Below, piece by piece: positions 23,975 to 36,624 of a stretch of DNA of 64,000 nt (positions are counted from its first letter, which is position 1; each line of letters opens with the position of its first letter). The notes below the pieces were generated by a model. The model made no database searches and was not told where the DNA came from. It was given only the letters and a program-made list of their open reading frames with translations. The stretch is from Protea cynaroides (Eukaryota > Streptophyta > Magnoliopsida > Proteales > Proteaceae). A program made the translations under genes and the position numbers. The stretch lies in the NCBI GenBank assembly GCA_028583415.1, contig CM053276.1, positions 127,002,007 to 127,066,006 of the forward strand. Reading direction: 5' to 3'.

Positions 23975-23978
<4 letters not shown>

Positions 23979-24716
23979 ACTGAGGGGAATTGCCATTTAT
24001 TAATCATCACGTGGTCAAAATCCATTATGAGTTTCCAAATGCACTCTTCATTGGATCGTCTTCTCACATGAGGCTCCGATTGCTTTGATGTAAAATTTTA
24101 CATGATAATTTTACATTTAACATTTTATATGTTAAAAAATTTTCAATAGTTGTTTTTAGAAAGTAAAAGAAAGACTAACTTCATTTTCTATCCTCTTTAG
24201 ATGTTATCACTATATTTTACTTCTTGAAAATAAACAATTAAAAAAATTAACATATGAAATGTTACATAAAAAATCTACATCAAAATTAACGGAGCCTTAA
24301 ATAAAAGGAAAAAGAAGAAGAAGAAGATAAACAACAGTAAACATTGAATAACTCGTGATTCATAAATTCATAACATCATTCTACGATACAAACCATACAT
24401 ATGATTTTACATTAAACTAAAGAAAATGATCTCTTATACTTACAAAGCCTCCAAATGAGAAAAAAAAAATATTTTAATTCCAACATGGTCATTGAAGAGA
24501 GGCTTTGAAGAATGATTGACAGCACATTCATTCTTTATGTTTTTGCAAGGGAAGGTGCAACTTGAGTTTGAATAGAAAGAGGAGGTTTGGAGAACTGTAA
24601 CAAAACACCATTTAATCACCATAGAAGCCCGTTTCATACTTCAATCAGGAGTCTAGGCCCCTGAATCTAATATTAAAGCAAAGTACAGAGGATGATAATA
24701 TCTAACTAGATCAATG

Positions 24717-27700
24717 TCAATCACTACAAGTGAAACAACCAAAAATCTTGTCAACAAAGGCCTTGGGGGATTGTTGATCAGGTGTAGACCAACAATCAAC
24801 AATCTCATCCTCGTCAACTCCACTGGTTTTGGCATTCTCACAAGCTGCTAAGAATTTATTGAAGGCATTCTCACAATACTTGGTAGCTTCTCCAACAGTC
24901 ATGTTCTCTACTAGCTTATCAGGATAAATGTCCTTCCTATGATCCCCATTCAATGCAGCTGTCATTTGCACCAATATTTGTTGAAAATCATTTAGCTTTG
25001 CATTTTCATTTGCTTCAGCCTCCCGCAATTTCACTGGATCTGGCAGTGTTACTGCAATGTGCATGGGAACAAATTACAAGTTATATCAGTATATACAAAA
25101 CAAATGAAGATCAATATGCTATAACACTAGATCAAACAAATTCTGCAGTGGCTTAAATTTTGGGCTATTGCCCATTTAAGTAGGACATCTTTTAATCCTA
25201 GAGTGTAAAGTTTCTATCTGAAAAGTGTGAACTAGTAAGGTGGAGAGACTCTCGAGTATATAAGTGGGTGGTTGAAGACTATTTAGTAGTTGGTATAAAA
25301 CTAACTCCCAACACTCCTTCGCATGTGTGATTACACATACTGTGGACGCGTGGAGATTTGAGACAATGAAAACCATATAAAGTTTTCATCCCAAAAACTA
25401 AGAATTAATAGGGAGAGAGACTCTCAAGTGTATAAGAGTGGTTGAAGACTAATTGATAGTTATTGTGATACTACACTCCCAACATACAAAGTCAGGATTG
25501 ACTAGTGAGTTTTATGTCTTCATATTATGAAAATGAAAATGTCTAATAATTAGTTCACCTGGGCAATCTGTTCTTGGAGTTGTCCGTGTCAATAGAGTTT
25601 CAAACGTTCCGGCCCACGCATCACGCTTTGTTAAGAAGTCCTTGAGATTAAATATCTTCTTCACCGTTGCTGGAATAGAGGAATGCTCAAACTGAGATGT
25701 AGGATACGGTCCTGAAGGCCCATGGAGCACTGTAATTACATCACCGAGAGTTTAGTTTGTTCATTTTAAAATAAAGGGATTTTCTTAGACATTTCACAAG
25801 CTGTCATATGATTTGATATCTTATTTTTTGCCCTCTAAGTATTTTACATTTTTTGAGTGAAGGGTAGGTAGTTCTTGTAATTTCATATGTATATTTGAAA
25901 ACAATACAAGATAATGACAACCTTGAGAATGAATAATGATGGATCATTTAAAAAAATATGTGAAAAATCCCAATTACCCTTAACTTCATAAACTTCGAAA
26001 AAAAAGAAAAGAAAAAGGGTATTTGAAAGAAAGTACCATGCTCCAAATGCACCTATAAAGGTGTCATTCAGGCACTCCCATAAATAAAAGCCTCTAGAAA
26101 CTAAAATTAATTTTTAATCAAACATTGATTGGCTTACCAGTTCCTTGCTCAATCCATGGAGAAATGAAGAATGTAGGGACTCGAACGCCTAGACGATCAA
26201 ATTGGTAATAATATGGTGCAGGACTCACAATATCATCTGGGCTTGGTACTCCGGCTACAGGAGTAGGAACATGATCATAGAAGCCACCATGCTCATCATA
26301 TGTGATTATAAACAAGATTTCATTCCACTGGGGACTGGATCTCAGTGCCTCATAAACTTCCTTGATGAATTTTTGGCCCACTGAGACATCGTGCGACGGG
26401 TGATCGTCGTTCCCTCGTAGTATTGACGAATCTAAGTATCGTTGTTCAATCACAACATAGTTTGGCAACTTCCCCTCCTTGCAATGATTCTTGAATTCCA
26501 AATCAAATGGATGGAACTTAAATATGTACTTCAATTTTCTAAGGTTCCTGTTCATAAGGAGAACAAAAAATTTTAGAACATTGTAAAAGGTTAACTTACA
26601 AGATTTAAACACCCTGAATTGGACACAGGCTCAGCCAAGGGGAGAACTTATTATGGTAGAAACTCATTCTCACGGTCCTTCCAAAATGTGCCATAATTTA
26701 TTGTAATTTTTTTGCTTAGTTATTGGAAGCAATTGTTGGAAACGAGTCCTGAATCGGACAACTTTGAGTAAGTTTAAAAAAAAAAAAAAAATTGATCAAA
26801 AGTCTAGGAGGACTACTCGCATATTGACAATATTTAAAACTCAATTCGAGTCTTTATGAGTCAATTGTTACTCGGTATTTTTCCTTGAGTGGTGCAAAAC
26901 TCAGTCAAGTTTGTTCATTTCCCTCCCCCTCATTTGTCATCCTTCGAAAATAGTTATCATCTATCGGGAGGAAGATCGCTGCCCAACAGCGTCCCCTACA
27001 CCCTCTCACATGGGGTGTAAAACGAACACAGAGGGTGCATGGGAATGTTGCCGGACAACAATCTATTATCTATAATAACTATTGATCATTTTGTTAGTGA
27101 ATGGAGGTCATTACTTGTAGTGTCAGTTTGAATGTATGTCACCACGGCATCCTGGCGCTGCATCCAATAGGAGGGTAGTTTTGAAATTTAAGGAGATGGG
27201 ATGTAATGGCTCAAACACCGTCTGGGATGTAATGGCTCAAACACCGTCGTCCATACCAAACAAAAAGAGGACGGTCCGGGTGTATGTCAACTTGCAACAA
27301 AAGAGAATGGGCTTCAATCAGACCCCGGCCAACAAAAAAATCACCAAGAGTTGTTGGATGAGTCCAAGGAATCACCACCATGTCTATAGCATCATCCGCA
27401 GCTAAGTGGGCTGGAAACCCAAGCCGCCGCCAACAAAGTAGATAGACCAACGAAGAGGGGCGGCCAGCATGCAAGGAGTGCAGAATAGGGAAACATCACC
27501 CTTCGAGGTAGGGTTTAAACCCCACATACCAGAATTGAGGTGGCCGATAAAGAAAAGGCCATCGAATAGAAAAAAGTGGAGAACCGCCAATAGGGATGCA
27601 TCATCAATAGCGGGCCTAAGGCAGAGGAAGGTGTGTACAAGAAAATCAACAGGCACAAAGTCATCGAGCTACACAAAGAACGTTGCTCCTTGTACCTAGG

Positions 27701-30233
27701 CTCGACATTTCAATCTGATACATCCATTGCTGACGGAGAGGAGAAGGAAGATAAAGGGGTCGCAAGGGCGGGGGAGCAAAGATCCGTAAAAGGGGAGGGG
27801 AGTAGTCCATTCGCCGCTCCAAAATGGGGGGTGGCTGGAGCATGAGTCTGGAGTGGTAAAAGGGAGAATTGAAAAAAAGAGATGGATGATGAAGGGAACC
27901 GACGGAAGAGAGGGGAGGAAGAAGGATTAGAGGGAGATAGGATGAAAAGGCGGTTCACGAGGGATTCCCATCCTCTTCTCCCCGTGACTCGGGAGGAGGG
28001 GGGACACTCTCGTCGGATGACCGACAAGTGGGGCTTGGATTCAGTTTGGATGAATCCGAGCCCTCCATCCAAATAAACACTGAGTCGACAAGCTGAATCA
28101 CGGGAAGGAGGGGGGACACCCTCGTCAGATGGCCGACAAATGGGGCTTGGGTGAATCCAAGCCCTCCATCTGAACAAACATCGAGTCGACAAGCTGAGCT
28201 GACAGGGGTGTCAGCTCAGATGAAGGACTTGAATTCACTCGAAGTTCCCGTGTTAACCATCTCAGGAATCAATGGGTGGAAAAGATTTGAATCCGTTCAG
28301 GAGGAAGAAAGAATGAAGGGACACGTGGTGAAAAGAGGACTCACCGGTTTAACAGGAAAGATAAAGGTAATCCAAGTTAAAGGCATTCTACCTTTTCGGA
28401 CCAAAGTTGAGATTCAAAGAATTGACATGATGGACATGGACAAGGATTAAACATCATTGCTGAATAATCAGAGATGACGAGCTGTTTAGAATTAAATATG
28501 GTTTGCCGAAAATCAAAGACTTGAATAGGAATCGAACTTTGAGGCAGATAGAATTATAGACTAAGACCAGCTTAACGAAGATAAAATTGAATCTATTGTT
28601 GCTCCCGAAGTTCGCAATGAGGAAATTATTAACTGGAAATTTATGCAATCAGATCTTAAACGACGCCGGTGAAGAAATTCTTGATTGGAGATTATACAAT
28701 CAGATCTTCAATAACACCAACGAAGAAAACTCTAAACGAAACCAATGGAGCAAAGATTGAGAGCACCATCAGACTGAACACGTCGTCGGAATTCATGGAA
28801 TTGAGATTGAGAGCATTCGGACTGAAAATATGTCGATCTTCTGTTGGAGTGGAATTAATGAGATGAAATAGGCAGTGTAAATCTTGCTGAGATCAATGGA
28901 TGGAAATTGCCAGAGAAGATGGATCGATTGTCAGAAAAGATGAAATGAGATGAACGTTATCCATCGCTTCTGATGAAACGCATAAAAGGTAAGAGAAAGT
29001 GAGACAGAGCAATAGAAGATTGACGGCATTGTTATTACCTGGAAACGAATTCGTTTCTTCATTTTGATTAGAGAGTAACACTTGCTCTTTGTAAATATTT
29101 TTTTTTAATAGAAATCTATGTTTTTTTATAATGAGGGTAAAATAGATTTTTCAATTTTACCATCATATACTTAACTATATTGGTGTGGGTGAAATTTTAG
29201 ACAAGATTTGGAATTGAGGGAATTAAAAATAAAATTCAGGGGGATTGAGTGAAATTTTTCCATTTTTAAAATATTTTTTTTACTATTTTTTTATAAAGTA
29301 ATTTTTGAAAGGTAAATTTTTATAATTCCCAATAATTAGCTTATAATTACTCAAGTCAAACTTCTTTATTCAAAATTTCTGTTAGATTTTCTCGAGAAAA
29401 ACTAAACTTTTACCTCTCTTTCTCTCGGTATTTTCAAATCCCTAAATTATCTTTTCTTCCATCTTCAACAGGCCCGGTCTCTCTCCCCGCACGTCTCTGC
29501 CCCTCTCCATCTCTCTCTCCTCTCCTTTCTCTCCTGGCGCATCCTCCTGCAGCACCCGCTCCTTCTCTGTCTCGCCCACACGCTCCCTCTTCTCTCTTCC
29601 AACTACCCAGTCACTCTCTCTTCTCTAGTGAAGAAAAAAGCCCATTGGTGAACCATGTAAATTCTCTGAATTCATTCACGGCTGTTGCAAAGAACTCAAT
29701 GGTGGTTGAGGAAATTAGAATTAAGAAGCCGGGAAACAACTCATTACAATTTCAGATCGAGACCCATGAATGTTTTTTGATCATTCAATCTACTCACTGA
29801 GAACCCACCATTTCTTCTCTGCTTTTACCCACTTTCACTAATAACACCGACATGAACACATCAGAAACCGCAACAATAACAATGTTCCAATGTGTCGTTC
29901 AAGATTCAAGCACAACCATAGTTACCCAAATCAATAAACGAATCGAGAGTTTAAATTTATTAAGGCCGCCCGTGCAAGAACTTCATAGTGCTCCGACAGA
30001 TGCGCAGGATCGATACGGAGCGGCCTATTGCCTTTACTAATTCCATCTGTTATTATTCTTGCTGCGTCATGTCCTTCTCTGCTATACTATGATTTCTTTC
30101 CCAGCCGCCGTTGAGTTTAATAGAGAATTTGTATGGTTCACCCATGGTATTCACGACTTCACACAAGGGGAAAAAGGAGTGATGGCAGTCGGGAGAGAGA
30201 AGAGGGAGGATGCTACAACAAGGGAGGCTGTCC

Positions 30234-30289
<56 letters not shown>

Positions 30290-31605
30290 AGAGAGGAGAG
30301 ATGCAGGGGGACGAACACAGAGAGCGGGGGAGGTGCCATTTACCAGCGGTATAGAGGAGTTAAAGCTGGGGATTTGAAAATATTAAATTTGAAATGAGAA
30401 AGAGGGGTGAAAATTTGGCATTTTCGAAGAATCTGAAACAAAATTATGAACATCAAAATTTAAATAATTATAGATTAAATATAGAAGAGTTTTAGAAATT
30501 TGTCAAAGAGCATAACCCAGAGTCGATGAAACTGGCGGGAGTGGGCACTTCCCTTGGGGAGTTGGGCTTCAACTGACATTCCCTAACGGTTTGTAAATTT
30601 AAACAAATCCACCTTTCACCCAACTGTCGAAAACCCACAATATCCTCAACTACATGGTTTTAGGTATTGGCATCGGTATCAACAATGGTCGATATCAATA
30701 CGATACTTGATAGTTTCATTTTTTTAATATTTTCTAATTTTATTAAACAATTTTGATAAAAAAAATTTAAATCAATTTGAAGGCATAATAGTGCAAAAGA
30801 TATTGATGTCATCATCATATTGACAATATGGGAGAGATTATTTTCAAAAGGAGATTATTTTCATGATATTGATATCATCATTATTTTTCAATTGAGAGTG
30901 ATAGCCGTTTAAGATTCCTGAAGGAGAAGTGAGAGAAATTTATCTTTCAAAAAAAAAAAAATAGAAGAGACAAGTGTACCTGTAGAAAAGAGTCGCAGGT
31001 GGGAACTGATAATATATCCCCCAAGAGAACCCATCCTCATCGAGCGACTCGAATATCGTTTTCTGAGGCAACCCTTGGATCAAAATCTTGGTATCATTGC
31101 TTATCAAACCATGCGACGTTCCCGAGTGAACGAACAGCCGATTCGGTTGAGTCGACGTCGGGTTAGACGCAAACCACCTGTCAGTCACCGCAAACTCGGA
31201 AACCAGCTCCTTGTAAACCGGTACGGCGTCCGGTCTGAACCCATTCATCACCGCCACCGACATACCCGTCTCTGTCTCCTCAGCGTTCATAGCGAAACCC
31301 TCCATCGTGGGCAACAGTTTTTGGGTGGAATTCTCCTCCGACCACGCCACGCCGAACACCTGCTCGTAGATTGCCTGGTACGAGTGACCCGGGTCTGGGT
31401 CAACGTACTCGGATTGGTTGCTGAAGTATATTCGTTCGGAGTTAGGATCACTGGTGGATAATGGGTTAGACTCGTTCCCTGTGACGCCATCGATTTCTGG
31501 GTTGAGGGACTTCATCCATCCCAGCATGTGATCGAAGGAGCGATTCTCCTGAACTAAAACTACGACTGTTTTGATTGGGTATGGGTAGTTGGGTTCCGAA
31601 GCCAT
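24717..31605 (-). CDS. NPC: Non-specific phospholipase C (NPC3/4/5 type), four exons, 513 aa
   Basis: Phosphoesterase-family enzyme. Family members hydrolyse phospholipids such as phosphatidylcholine to diacylglycerol and act in lipid remodelling and signalling. Exons on the minus strand are 31605-30980, 26547-26138, 25729-25559 and 25051-24717. All junctions are GT-AG, the phases agree, and the sum is 514 codons with the stop. Visible motifs are ENRSFDHMLGW (about residues 20-30), DPGHS (71-75), TQPNR (152-156), NDDHPSHDV (256-264), DEHGGFYDHV (293-302) and a GVRVP block before the exon 2 end. These are the conserved NPC blocks. There is no N-terminal signal peptide, and the C-terminus ends in a short Cys-containing tail; both fit the NPC3/4/5 clade rather than secreted NPC1/2/6. 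The start is the first ATG, about 55 bp below a TATA box. Intron 1 is 4.4 kb and repeat-filled; introns 2 and 3 are about 0.4-0.5 kb. No disabling mutation was seen. Confidence 0.95.
25241..25485. repeat. Direct repeat in NPC intron 3
   Basis: About 73 bp at 25241-25315 recurs at 25413-25485. Both contain GAGACTCTC, GTGGTTGAAGACTA and end CTCCCAACA. Looks like an LTR-derived fragment. Confidence 0.6.
27950..28270 (+). repeat. Dispersed repeat copy B, itself doubled
   Basis: Two consecutive versions of the 22590-22760 repeat (near 28005-28100 and 28125-28250), both with CCGACAA.TGGGGCTTGG and GAGTCGACAAGCTGA. Confidence 0.6.
29300..30500. mobile_element. Imperfect long inverted-repeat element in NPC intron 1
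   Basis: The left arm (about 29300-29460, reverse complement reading GGGATTTGAAAATA..GAGAAAGAG) resembles the right arm at about 30370-30500 (GGGATTTGAAAATA..GAGAAAGAG). CT-rich sequence inside the left arm faces GA-rich sequence inside the right arm. Identity is moderate and the ends are uncertain. Confidence 0.4.
30237..30280. repeat. (GA)n microsatellite in NPC intron 1
   Basis: About 21 GA repeats followed by nine or ten G. It underlies the RERERE ORFs. Confidence 0.9.
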
Positions 31606-31658
31606 TGCTGGTTAGCTGCTTTTTTCGTCGATTTGCAGGCGAAAGTGGCGTTTTTCCT

Positions 31659-31665
31659 TTTTATA
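31659..31665 (-). promoter_or_regulatory. TATA box of the NPC gene
   Basis: A TATAAAA heptamer on the minus strand lies about 55 bp upstream of the NPC ATG. The position fits a core promoter with a very short 5' leader. Position and motif are seen; function is inferred. Confidence 0.5.
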
Positions 31666-33079
31666 GAGGAAATGACGAGAGAAGAGTCTGAGAAGAGAGA
31701 AGAAGTAGAAGTCCGCAAGCTAAAGAAATGCACGTTTCAGACATCTATGAGGAGTGGATGGGTCCATATCATTCCATGAATACGGTTCCAAATCGTCTCC
31801 TACGGTAAGAGGTTCTGCCACCGATCCAAGGAGTTGGATTCAGTCTGACCGCCTGCCAATACATTGGGGGGTGGGTCGACTGAAATCCGGCCCTTGGCAG
31901 GCGATAGGACCGCAGGAGAGGATTTGGTTGCCACGAATCCACACTCTGATATGATCCATATGGGTCCCACCGAACCGGGATCGGATTTTAACATTTCTAG
32001 TGCATCCATATTGAAAATTTTAATGTATTTCATAATATCATCATAGAGAATCATATGCTAGCATATCTCCCTCAGGTTCTAAGTCTAGGTATCGAAAATG
32101 ATATCAGTCATGTTTAAAATTGATTCAATCTTGATCATGATTGATCGAATCAATGTACAAATTCAATGAGATATCAACACGATCTCATTAAAATAGGATG
32201 GGATCAAAGATCATATTGGGGATCAGTCAAATCCAAAATCAATATGAATAGATCGATCTAATACGAGTGCCTAGAACCATATGTGTCTCACCATAATCTT
32301 GTTCTTGCAATCCACTTCTAATCACAGGACAAAAAAAATTCTGTTTTTCAATTTATTCGCTATTTAAAAATAAAAGTTTATTCTATTTTCCCTTTATACT
32401 ATTAATAAATAATTAGATTAAGACTATAACTACCCTTTTTTTTGGTAAGTATGACTACCCTTTTCACATATTTATATTTAATTATGAAGAAAAAAAATTT
32501 AAATCTAATATATACTAGGTGAATTTATCATTTACAGTCGTGACCTATTTCTCTTGTTCTAGAAATTCTAAATTAATAATAAAAAGAGGGCATCTATGTT
32601 CTTGACGTGTGAGGCGTTCACATGGTTTTTTTTTTATTCAATGGATCACAATGTAACACGAATGGTATAGTTATGGGATATTCCTCTAATATTCTTTTTA
32701 TGGCGTGTTTCGATAAGGATTTTCTTATAAATAATTATATAATAATTTGTTTCATATTACAAATGAACTTGTAAGGTCTATTTTTTTCATTCCTTTAGGA
32801 ATGTTAAGGAATATCTTCTATATGGGTACGTTGTTCCAATTAAATCATAATAGAAAAATAAACGACAAATAATTATATATAGTGGAGTAAAGAAGTAGTG
32901 GGATATGTGGCGAGCTATTGCACATTATTCAATACATATTAGTTTCCAAACATCAATTTGACAGATTATGTATTTATAATTTAATGAAGAATGATTTACA
33001 CAACTGTATATTTGGGGATATACATACTATCAGGTAATGGGAGCACAAGAAGAACGAGTAGCCTGTGTTATGATTCAAG

Positions 33080-33175
33080 GTATTTGTATTAGCCTCAGGA
33101 TGGCTACAGATGATGGGCAACTTTAGCTAGATCATTATCAACCAATGTTTTATTATTATGGCTTTGATATCATTC
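33080..33175. repeat. Dispersed repeat next to the Gypsy element
   Basis: About 90 bp with GATGGCTACA...GGGCAACTTTAG and ATCA.AACC.AATGT, repeated at about 43125-43205. Roughly 75 percent identical by eye. Confidence 0.6.
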
Positions 33176-34689
33176 ATGGTCTATGTTGATACCATAATTC
33201 GTCTGCTAACCATTGGGTGACACGTGTTGTCTGAGTTGGTGATATATGAAGAAAAACATGTGTCTTAATGGTTCTGATTGATTAACTCTTCTATCTAGAA
33301 GTTGCTTCATCCAGTGGGTTAGTACTCACCCCGAGTTACAGTGGTATGCCAAGTCGCATCAATACCTGGCGACATGTTCAATTACATGATTGCTGGGCGA
33401 CTTGGTAACCGAATACTTCAACTTGTCCTTTATCCTGCTCCTTGGCTATCACACGTGTGGAAGACTTCTTAATCATCATGACAATAGATTCTGTAATGAT
33501 CTTGCAGATTGAGACAGACGACTTGACGAATCTTGGCCGTTGGTTCATAATCTAACGATCATGCTTGAATGTTGGAGATACACTTGACAGTTAGGCGGTT
33601 ATTCCCACAGTTTATCTCAAGATTGTTCAAGATTCTCTACGTCTATAAAAGCCGTTTGACACATTCAGAAAGGCAGATTCTCAGTTAAGTAAGTCATATT
33701 CCCACTTAAATTCGTCTTCTTCCCCCACGACCAAGGAGTTTGATCCTCTCAAGCTTCATACTGTTAGCTTCATCACTGACTTGATCGTCGGAGGAGACGT
33801 TAGGCTATCCCGGCCTGCCCTCCTGTAACGATTATATCTTTCCATCTTGCAGGAGAACTCGGATTAAAACACCAGTCAGAAAACAACCACAACAGTTTGG
33901 AGCCCACCGTGGGGCCAGATTTCTTGAAGATCTGAATTCAAGATTTTGTCTGCCTTTGAAGAATGCTTAGACATACTCGTAATAATCCTGACGGCGACAA
34001 CCCTCCACAAAATGATGATGTGACAGACGGACAAGGCCAAGATCCTATTCCCACTGAAAATGTCGGTGGAAATATTTCTCCTGGCTGAGATTCTCCCCAA
34101 GAAAATGCCCCTGAAGGTCCTAGGCCTACACCGCAATACATCACCATGGTTGATTTCAATTCTTTGAAGAACCAGATTGCATAACTAGCAAAGATATTCA
34201 AATCGCCGCAAATACCAACTCACCCCAGGGGTATTCATGCATAGCAGCGAACTTCTCATCAGAGCCAAGAACTGCCCGAAGAAGCGGAATTGCCCAACCT
34301 GGTCGATGACGAGAATGGCGTGGAATATGTTCCACTGTCGTCGACTGACTTAGACTCTTCGGGAAGACAACGAGGCAAGAAGGACGATCTTGGACGGAAG
34401 GGTGGTCAAAACCTCAAAATGATGCGCAAGATCCAGTAGATGCCGGACACATCGAGAGAGAGGCAGTTACTAATCGACTCGTAGAAGAAAGGCGCGCCGC
34501 AGAAAAAGAAGCATGACTAAACGGCCCGCGAAGCGAGTTAGAACAGCAGTTCCTGGCCATACAAGCCCGCATGGCCGAAATGGAGAAGAAACAGGCCGCC
34601 CCGGCCGTGGCATCAAGAAAGAAAGAATATTGCGTTGACATGACATTCACAAAAGAGATTATGGATGTCTCAAGGCCAGAGCATTTCTT

Positions 34690-36018
34690 CATGCCAAAAG
34701 TCGACCCATGCGATGGAACAACTGACCCGTAGCTACACCTTGATAATTTTTCAACTCTGATGGTACTTCACCGATATGAAGACGGGATCCTTTGTCAAAC
34801 CTTCCCGTCGATGCTACGGGGAGCGGGGCGCCTCTAGTTCAACAGTCTGCCCACTAACTCCATCCAATCTTTCGACCAACTGAGTGATCACTTCTTCGAA
34901 CATTTTCAGACTTAGACGGCTCCCAAGAATACCTCAACAAACCTCATCAATGTAAGCAAAAGTTGGAAGAAACCCTACAGGCCTACCTCTCAAGATTCAA
35001 CCAAAAAGCCCTAGAAATCAAGAACATCAGTTTGGAAGTCAAAATGACGGCATTGCAAGGCGAAATCAAGGATAAAGACCTCTTGAAGTCACTATACAAA
35101 AGGCCTCCACAGACATACGCTGAACTGATGACTAGGGCAGAAAAGTATATATGATGCGATGAATGAAGCCCTCCTTCTCACACATCCAAAGTCTGACGAG
35201 AAAAGGAGATATGAAGATCAAGTCACGGCACCCGATGATACGTCCAAGAAACAAAGAACCGGGAAAGATGGATTCCCTTGCAAACAAGTCGCCAGGGTCG
35301 ATCCGGACATCGGTCAGTTCACTAAACTCATCCCAATGTTGGAAGTGTTGCGTAACCTGAAAGGTACACAATATGAGCTGGCCGCTCCACCACCTATGAG
35401 GCCCGACCTGAAAAGAGACAGATCAAAGAAATACTGCAGGTACCATCACGAGAACGGGTACGACAAGGACAAATACCGTTCCCTTCGCAATGCGATTGAG
35501 GATCTAATAAAAAGCAGCCACATCTGTGAATATGTCGACAAGCTGTGGAATGTAGATGGCAAGTAGAAGGGAAAAACCCTCGGACAAAGAAACCCAAGTT
35601 GAGCAGCGCCAAACCCGTAGGGTCAGGAATGAACCAAAAAGGAATGATTCGGAATCCCCACCTCTCAACAAGATTGGCGATCCGAGAGGAAGAATTGGAG
35701 TCATCCAGAAAAGCACTGACTACGTCACTGCATAGAGGTAGCAGCAGGAACCGAAGCCTGAGGAACAACCGTCGTAGAAGAAATATCTTGGGACACAAGT
35801 CGGGACTCGTCTCGGGAACCCACTATGAACCCGAGGGGTTGGCAGAATTGACCGGACGACTTGCCAACCTACGATTATATGGTAAGCTGCTTGAGCAACC
35901 TTCGGACCCGATGGATATTGTGACACCCAGAAGAAGCACAAGCCCACCATTACAGCGAGTTAGGACCCCTCCAAGGAAAGATTTTCTACCCCTCAAGGAA
36001 GGTGAATACGCGAGCTGA
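34690..36018 (+). pseudogene. Retrotransposon gag remnants
   Basis: Fragments in shifting frames match plant Ty3/Gypsy gag: DPCDGTTDP with FSTLMVLHRYEDGI near 34707-34800; ETLQAYLSRFNQKALEI with RPPQTYAELMTRAEKYI at 34963-35154; and KKYCRYHHENGYDKD with EDLIKSSHICEYV at about 35425-35545. Stops and frameshifts separate them. The capsid-like and spacer regions are recognisable; the protein is not intact. Confidence 0.75.
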
Positions 36019-36171
36019 GATTATTACCAGACCCGGCTGGTAGTGCCCAAGCACTACTCAAGCGCTATCATCGGGGGTCCAGCTGCAGGGAATACCTCAA
36101 AAATTAGAAGAAAATCCAATGCCAGGTCCGAATGTCAGTAATCTAATCCTTCTGCCACGTACCAGAATGGG

Positions 36172-36624
36172 GATGTAATAACATTCTTCGACGAAGATTT
36201 AATCGATGTTGAAGTCCCACATGAAGATACCGCAGTCATAACCATGGTGATGGATAAGATCAATGAAGTGGAGCGGGTGCTCGTGGACACAGGAAGCTCG
36301 GCTGACGTCTTGTACTATCACGCCTTTAAGGCGATGAATCTCAGCGAGAAGCGCCTGCGCCCCATAAAATTTTCCCTGATCAGCTTTTCTGGAGATGCTG
36401 TGAAAGTCAAGGGACGCATAATTCTGGAAACAAGAGTCGGCACCAAGCTGAAAAGAGCAACAATTTCCCTGTCCTATCTGGTGGTGGACATACCATCTAA
36501 CCACAATGTCATCCTAAGACAACCTGGCCTGAATCTATTGCGGGCTTGCATTTCAACCTACTTACTTAACTCATGGACAACCCACAAAACTCAAGCCATC
36601 CCCTCGCGAGACTTGATCGACTAG
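36172..36624 (+). pseudogene. Retroelement aspartic protease remnant
   Basis: ITFFDEDLIDV, then VERVLVDTGSSADVLYY carrying the catalytic DTG, LISFSGDAVKVKGRI, and NVILRQPGLNLLRACISTY. This order is the plant Gypsy pepsin-like protease. A stop ends the frame at 36624. The reverse transcriptase expected next is absent, and the element passes into its 3' end. Confidence 0.75.

Larger units (their letters stand above)
22438..24716. other. Intergenic repeats downstream of NPC
   Basis: Holds dispersed repeat A, a poly-A tract at about 23391-23414 and the CT microsatellite. No gene recognised. Confidence 0.5.
26548..30979 (-). other. Large repeat-filled intron 1 of the NPC gene
   Basis: The intron is bounded by a CAG/GTACAC donor and a GAACAG/G acceptor. 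Its contents are a 26-bp direct duplication at about 27197-27248, GC-richer repeat sequence at about 27700-28270 that recurs at 22590-22760, an imperfect inverted-repeat element at about 29300-30500, and a GA microsatellite. The ORFs in this interval (for example 28151-28450 and 27710-28192) lie in repeat sequence and resemble no known protein. Confidence 0.7.

Noticed and set aside
27710..28192. 160-codon minus-strand ORF in NPC intron 1
   Set aside because: It covers a doubled dispersed repeat and has internally repeated peptide; no domain.
30059..30397. RERERE-containing ORFs
   Set aside because: Translation of the GA microsatellite. The same holds for ORFs at 23764-24067, 42449-42721, 56564-56980 and 62285-62804.
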